Positions 59,363 to 64,000 of a stretch of DNA of 64,000 bases are shown here, in pieces. The notes beneath the pieces are model-generated. The model worked only from the letters and a program-made list of their open reading frames with translations, was not told the origin of the DNA and did no database searches. This stretch comes from Tribonema minus (lineage: Eukaryota; Sar; Xanthophyceae; Tribonematales; Tribonemataceae). Each line of letters opens with the position of its first letter. The stretch's first letter is position 1. The translations under genes and the position numbers were made by a program. The DNA is taken from assembly GCA_017506865.1 (NCBI GenBank), contig JAFCMP010000031.1:310001-374000 (forward strand), in the 5' to 3' direction.

Positions 59363-62300
59363 CACGGCGTCACCTATTATGACCGCGCCATGGAGGTGCT
59401 TCGCCGGCGACGAGGCGCCTTTGCCAAGGACCCCAAGAACCCCAAGGTGACGGACCGTTTTGACGTGGACATTGACACAGGCGACGCAGCGCCCATCGCC
59501 GACAGGGCACGCAGGTGGGCTGAATGCGAAGCTAAAATCATATTTGAAGCCATTGAAAATGAGCGCAAACGCGGACAGATCAGACCTGCCAATGGTCCTT
59601 GGGCTAGCAATCCAGTGCTGGTGACTCAGAAGGACAAGGTCCGTTTCTGCGTTGACTATAGGCCGCTCAACAGAGTTACACGCCGTGATGAGTATGGGCT
59701 TGGCAATATGGACGACTTGGTTCAGAAATGCTCGGGCTCACGCATATTCTCGGCACTAGACTTTGCTTCTGGTTACAGGCAAATACCTATGACTAGAGAA
59801 TCAACCTGCAAGACGGCATTCCGGGCACCTGATGGCTCACTCTGGGAGTACAAGGTCGCGCCGTTTGGGTTGGTGTGCCTGCCAAGTATATTCACCAGAT
59901 GCATGCATGAGCTCCTAGGCTCAGCCAGGCAAACGCATGCATGCGTGTACGTTGATGATGTGCTCGTACACAGCAAGAATCTAGAAGACCATATAGCTCA
60001 CTTGGACGATGTACTTCGACGCGTGGAAGAGTACGGCATGAGTGTGTCTAGACACAAGTGCCAACTCTTTGCCGAAGAAGTTACATACCTAGGCCACAAG
60101 GTGGGCAAGTATGGAATCAAGCCATGTGAGGACAAAGTAAAAGCCATGGTCGACATGATGCCACCCGTAGGCAAGGACGGCAAGGTAGATAAACGGCTAA
60201 TGCAAGTCCTCATGGGGTGCTTCAATTACTATAGGCGCTACATACATCGGTTCGCGCATATCGCAGCTCCCCTAGTCGAGTGTACGCGTGATGGCGCTGA
60301 CATGTCGTGGACCAAACGCCGCCAAGAGGCGCTGGCCAAACTCAAGCACGCCATGTCAAACGCTCCTGTGATCATGCACCCAGACTTTGACCTACCTTTT
60401 ATAGTACATACAGACGCAAGCAAGCTAGCCGTTGCTGGTGTTCTATCTCAATTCGTGCCACTAGACAAATTACGTGAACGGCACAAGGACTTCCCCTGGG
60501 CCAGCACGCGCCGTGTCAACACAGTTGACGGCAAACCTGCCAGAGAGGTAGTTGTGGCATTTTTCAGCAAGATTAACTCAGTGCAGGACGCAAAACTTGG
60601 TGCTACTGCACTAGAGTGTCTGGCTGTAGTGCTAGCTTTGAACAACTTCCGCGGTTACATTTGGGGCAGACCTGTAACCGTCGTAACCGACGCGTCTGCG
60701 CTTCGCTGGCTCTTGACCTTGAACAATCACAATAGCAAGCTGCTACATTGGGCCATGCGTCTCCAGGAATACGACATCATGGTCGTACACAGGCCCGGCA
60801 AAGACAATGGCAATGCAGACTGCCCTTCACGCATGCCTCAGATGACGGAGATCATCGGACCTAGGCAGTACGAGCACGCTGACGAGCGGTGGCCCGACTG
60901 CACCGATGCTGGACCTGCACCTCCGTCTGGGGTACGTTTTGATGATGAACAACTGCAAGACTCACCAGCATTTCTAGGCCGCATAGGTGCTTATACGGCA
61001 TGCCTGGGAGGCACGGCTTTTAAATTTAACAAACTTGCACAAATATCTACAAAAGTGAGCAACTGCATGGGTACATTGACACCTCAGGAGGTACATGACC
61101 TCAGTGATACCATGCACGAGAGCGCGTGCGTGCACACCGCGCTTTTTAAAGAAGAGGGAGGTGAACCAGAACTAGAAAACACTCCCCTCGTTTCCATGCT
61201 TTGCAGCATGAAATTGGGCTCGTATTCTGAGCACATTTGGGACAGCTGCGCTGCGATACTCTCGCCGCTTAGAGATGCAACTGCTCCAACCGAAACTAGC
61301 GAAATCACTGACCTTGCCCTTGGAGCTGAAGACGCTGAAGCAGACACTTCAGATGACAATATGTCAACCCAGACTGGAGAGTCTGACTCACGCCTAGAGT
61401 CTTCACCTGCTATGCTGGAACGCAAAAACTTTGTGCGTTGGCAGGAAAGTGACCATTTCTGTTCATCTGTGAAGCACTATCTGGAAACACAAGGCCAGAC
61501 CCCTGACCCTAGCCTTGCCAAATTTGTCAGCCAGAACCAAGAGTTTTTCACAGTTGAACCTGACGGTTTACTCGTGCACTTCATGGCAAGTCGGTCAAAG
61601 AAGGGCACCTTAATTACTCAGTGGGTGGTCCCCGACGCTTTGAAGCCACTTGTGCTCCGTCTTTGCCATGATGATGGCAGTGCTCAACACCCCTCGACCG
61701 CTGCCACGCACGCCAAGGTGCTGGAACGCATGTATTGGAGAGGGTTAGGCGCTGACGTCCGAGACTACGTACGCTCATGCGTCCCTTGTCAACAAACCAA
61801 ACCGCAGTCCACTGCCAGGTACAAGCAAGCACTGATGCCATCTACACACATGTGGCAACGCTTGCATGTGGACTACACCGAAGTCGGCGTCCTTTCCTCA
61901 GAAGGGCATCGATACTTGCTCATCATCACTGAAGCTAGGTCAGGCTACTGTTGGCTTTTCCCCGTAAAGACACGATCAGCAGCTGAGGCCGCACCCCTAC
62001 TGGCAAGAGTGCTCTTTGAGTGCGGCGCGCTTGTGGAAGAGCTGATGTCTGACAGAGCCGCAGAATTCATGAGTGCGCTGATAACCACGCTCTGCACCTT
62101 CTTTAAAGTGCACAAGATTGAAACCAGCGCATATCACCCCCAGTCTAACGGCGTCGTTGAGAACATGAATGGGCGCGTCAAGCGAGCGCTTGCTAGACTC
62201 TGTTCTCGCTACCAGGCACGCTGGCATGTATACCTTGATGCCGTGCAATTTGCGCTCAGGAACACGCCTAGGGAGGAGACGGGTCTGACCCCATTCTTCT

Positions 62301-63670
62301 GTGTTTATGGTCGCGAAGCACGCTTCCCTCTTGACGCTTTGACCTCTGAGGTTGCAAGTCCACAAGACCTACATGCTGAGGTAAAGCGTCTGCAAGAAAA
62401 TCTTAAACTTGCTGAGGAGGCGGTTGGCGAGGCGCTGCAGCAACGTGCTGAGCGCATTCAAGCTCGCAATGACCAAATCCAACGCACTGTACACTTGGAG
62501 GTCGGTGACTATGTGTGGATCAAGAAACCACCTTCACGCGGCCGCGCAAGTGCCATTGAGGAGCATTTCACTGGCCCCTGGAAGCTAGTAGCTCCGTACG
62601 GTGACTCAGGGCTTTCTTTTCAATGCCAACTCATGGGCACGCGCATACGCGAGACCACCGCGCATGTTGAAAACATGAAGCCATATCACCCCAGACCCGC
62701 GCGACTTGACATTGAGGGAGTACATGCCCTCCTGGACTCCGCGCAACTGCAAGAGCTGGACCCTGACCAGCAATTGTGCCAGATACTGGACCGCAGAGCT
62801 GACGAGGACGGCGGCTGGTCATACAAGTGGCTGGCGCGCGACGGCACTACTTCAGAGTGGGTGCGCGAGAAAGAGCTTGTAGAACTGGTGTTCATACCAC
62901 CATGGGTACTGGACACTTTTCATGCTTTGTATGAGCTCAAGCACCAAGGTAACGTTCCCCCATACGCTGAACGTCACCTTCCTCGCGAAGATTGCACGCT
63001 GTCCAAAGATGCTGCATTGCTGCGATACCCTTGCGGCACGCAAGTGGTCCGGCAAGTCAATGATGTGCCGAACTCGACTGACTACTTGTGGGGCCAGGTA
63101 CGTGACTTCGCGCTGTCCCGCTGGCGTGTACGCTACTCTGATGGCACGTGGGAGGACTTAACGTCTTCTCAGGTACGGGCTGCTAAGCTCATGGCCGAAG
63201 GCGTGCGCGACAGACTGCGTAGGTTAGCGCGTCAGCGCAACGAGCCAGAACCTACCTTTGACTCCAGCCTTACGGCTGACCCGCCTGCTAATGTAAGAGT
63301 GACTGTGAGTCCATGCTTGCCAACTGACTTTGGACCACTCTACGTTGGCCAAGTTCTCCGCTACCGGTTCCCTTCCGGATGGAGGCGCGGCGTCTTGCTT
63401 AGGCTTGTGTCCGCCAAGCGCGATCGTGGAGAATTTACTTTTGATGTGGAGTTCCCCAACACGCGAGGACAAAAGCCTCTAGAGAAGCGTTTGAAGCTCA
63501 GAGCCGAATATTACCGTGATGACGCTCGAGCTGAACCTTCATCTTGGAACCTCATGCTGGCACGCGAGCTCGCCGAGGAGCCGCTCAAGGCCGACATACA
63601 AATTGATTTGCCTGCTGCAAGTCACGAGACCGGGGATACTAGACCCCAGAAACGCCTGCGCAAATGTTGA
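59363..63670 (+). CDS. Pol: reverse transcriptase, RNase H, integrase, chromodomain-like tail
   Basis: Same frame as the upstream ORF, separated only by one UGA; open from 59363, first ATG 59390 (1426 aa from there). RT about 60-250 with YVDD at 187-190 (codons 59948-59959); RNase H with HTDASK about 341 and VTDASALRWLL; integrase zinc-binding HHCC (ending CVPCQQ, about 757-804); DDE core: Asp in LHVDYTEVG (about 827), Asp in MSDRAAEF (about 888), Glu in GVVENMNG (about 924); GPF/Y-like module (FTGPWKLV); chromodomain-like segment about 1130-1165 (ILDRR, YKWLARDGTTSEWV). About 230 further residues follow with two segments that read like small beta-barrels (WGQVRDFALSRWRVRYSDG; GQVLRYRFPSGWRRGVLLR). 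All catalytic residues are present, so the element looks competent. Confidence 0.93.
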   Translation, partial: HGVTYYDRAMEVLRRRRGAFAKDPKNPKVTDRFDVDIDTGDAAPIADRARRWAECEAKIIFEAIENERKRGQIRPANGPWASNPVLVTQKDKVRFCVDYRPLNRVTRRDEYGLGNMDDLVQKCSGSRIFSALDFASGYRQIPMTRESTCKTAFRAPDGSLWEYKVAPFGLVCLPSIFTRCMHELLGSARQTHACVYVDDVLVHSKNLEDHIAHLDDVLRRVEEYGMSVSRHKCQLFAEEVTYLGHKVGKYGIKPCEDKVKAMVDMMPPVGKDGKVDKRLMQVLMGCFNYYRRYIHRFAHIAAPLVECTRDGADMSWTKRRQEALAKLKHAMSNAPVIMHPDFDLPFIVHTDASKLAVAGVLSQFVPLDKLRERHKDFPWASTRRVNTVDGKPAREVVVAFFSKINSVQDAKLGATALECLAVVLALNNFRGYIWGRPVTVVTDASALRWLLTLNNHNSKLLHWAMRLQEYDIMVVHRPGKDNGNADCPSRMPQMTEIIGPRQYEHADERWPDCTDAGPAPPSGVRFDDEQLQDSPAFLGRIGAYTACLGGTAFKFNKLAQISTKVSNCMGTLTPQEVHDLSDTMHESACVHTALFKEEGGEPELENTPLVSMLCSMKLGSYSEHIWDSCAAILSPLRDATAPTETSEITDLALGAEDAEADTSDDNMSTQTGESDSRLESSPAMLERKNFVRWQESDHFCSSVKHYLETQGQTPDPSLAKFVSQNQEFFTVEPDGLLVHFMASRSKKGTLITQWVVPDALKPLVLRLCHDDGSAQHPSTAATHAKVLERMYWRGLGADVRDYVRSCVPCQQTKPQSTARYKQALMPSTHMWQRLHVDYTEVGVLSSEGHRYLLIITEARSGYCWLFPVKTRSAAEAAPLLARVLFECGALVEELMSDRAAEFMSALITTLCTFFKVHKIETSAYHPQSNGVVENMNGRVKRALARLCSRYQARWHVYLDAVQFALRNTPREETGLTPFFCVYGREARFPLDALTSEVASPQDLHAEVKRLQENLKLAEEAVGEALQQRAERIQARNDQIQRTVHLEVGDYVWIKKPPSRGRASAIEEHFTGPWKLVAPYGDSGLSFQCQLMGTRIRETTAHVENMKPYHPRPARLDIEGVHALLDSAQLQELDPDQQLCQILDRRADEDGGWSYKWLARDGTTSEWVREKELVELVFIPPWVLDTFHALYELKHQGNVPPYAERHLPREDCTLSKDAALLRYPCGTQVVRQVNDVPNSTDYLWGQVRDFALSRWRVRYSDGTWEDLTSSQVRAAKLMAEGVRDRLRRLARQRNEPEPTFDSSLTADPPANVRVTVSPCLPTDFGPLYVGQVLRYRFPSGWRRGVLLRLVSAKRDRGEFTFDVEFPNTRGQKPLEKRLKLRAEYYRDDARAEPSSWNLMLARELAEEPLKADIQIDLPAASHETGDTRPQKRLRKC

Positions 63671-63923
63671 ATCGCGTTGAACTCGCACGCGTGGTGCGAA
63701 GGAGCGGTGAAGCATCGGTGTTGACCCTGAAGCCGTGTTGAGCTCACGCGCTTGGCGTGAAGGAACGGTGAACGGTGACGCACCCTAAACCTAGACAAGA
63801 CAAGAACCTGGCTATGATGCGACAGAGCAGGCGGATTGCTGAATATCAAGTATCATAAAACGTCGACTTCCGCGCACCAGTCTAGTGGGCGCCGCGGACG
63901 GCGGCCCTTTCAAAGAAGAGGGA
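63671..63923 (+). other. Retrotransposon 3' untranslated region and polypurine tract
   Basis: Contains two near-repeats (TTGAACTCGCACGCGTGG.. and TTGAGCTCACGCGCTTGG.., each followed by CGAAGGA/TGAAGGA and CGGTGA). It ends in AAAGAAGAGGGA, the plus-strand primer site. Confidence 0.8.
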
Positions 63924-64000
63924 TGATACAAGTTCTCTGTTTTATGCTACAAGTAGCATGAAATGCCAGGAGCTCTGGAAGGGGGAGACCGTTCTCTGGA
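63924..64000 (+). repeat. Right LTR, start (cut by window end)
   Basis: Starts TGATACAAG immediately after a purine tract and is identical to 52561-52637. Confidence 0.93.

Larger units (their letters stand above)
52561..64000 (+). mobile_element. Ty3/gypsy (chromovirus-like) LTR retrotransposon encoding a DNA methyltransferase
   Basis: At least 11.4 kb; the right end lies beyond the window. The left LTR begins at 52561 and the right LTR at 63924 (TGATACAAGTTCTC), identical over the 77 bp visible in both. A polypurine tract (AAAGAAGAGGGA, 63912-63923) directly precedes the right LTR. Domain order is Gag, zinc finger, C5-cytosine methyltransferase, aspartic protease, UGA, reverse transcriptase, RNase H, integrase, chromodomain-like module, extra C-terminal modules. 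Integrase after RT/RNase H defines Ty3/gypsy. The left LTR's end, the primer-binding site and the target duplication could not be placed. Confidence 0.95.

Overview
The window is nuclear DNA of a eukaryotic alga. Genes are split by spliceosomal introns, most GT-AG and two very probably GC-AG. Coding sequence is very GC-rich, with Ala/Gly/Gln tracts. A small gene at 23917-24303(-) encodes a signal peptide followed by a Phe-Ala-Pro motif, the bipartite presequence of plastids derived from a red alga. This points to a haptophyte or photosynthetic stramenopile; GC content, GC-AG introns and TTAGGG-type interstitial repeats lean towards a haptophyte-like alga, but the lineage is not proven.

Layout. 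(1) 345-8185(+): the 3' part of a multi-exon gene with two p25-alpha/EF-hand-like modules, probably cytoskeletal or ciliary. (2) 8814-9269(-): a small secreted single-pass membrane protein, divergent from (3) 9569-22127(+): a complete 15-exon DNA ligase IV (LIG4, 1169 aa), the end-joining ligase. Its introns contain several decayed copies of exon edges. (4) 22128-29594: a lower-GC island with one convincing gene (the plastid-presequence protein) and decayed Cys-rich ORFs. (5) 29595-48148(+): a gene for a long low-complexity protein ending in an OTU deubiquitinase domain. Its second exon is split by (6) a 10,965-bp Mutator-like (MULE) transposon at 29897-40861 with 151-bp inverted repeats and a 10-bp target duplication. 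The transposase (968 aa, 6 exons) carries a C-terminal PDZ domain. (7) 48510-52107(-): a 4-exon, 783-aa multi-pass membrane protein with a foldback element in its last intron. (8) 52561 to the window end: a Ty3/gypsy (chromovirus-like) LTR retrotransposon whose polyprotein has a C5-cytosine DNA methyltransferase between the Gag zinc finger and the protease.

The most notable system is the methyltransferase-carrying retrotransposon: Gag, zinc finger, DNA methyltransferase, protease, in-frame UGA, reverse transcriptase, RNase H, integrase, then chromodomain-like and further barrel-like modules. Its two LTRs are identical over the 77 bp visible in both, so it is young. The PDZ-bearing MULE sitting inside a coding exon is second. 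Exon coordinates were derived by reading splice sites; the models of LIG4, the MULE transposase, the 783-aa membrane protein and the OTU gene all close in frame over every junction, which supports them. No rRNA, tRNA or CRISPR was recognised.
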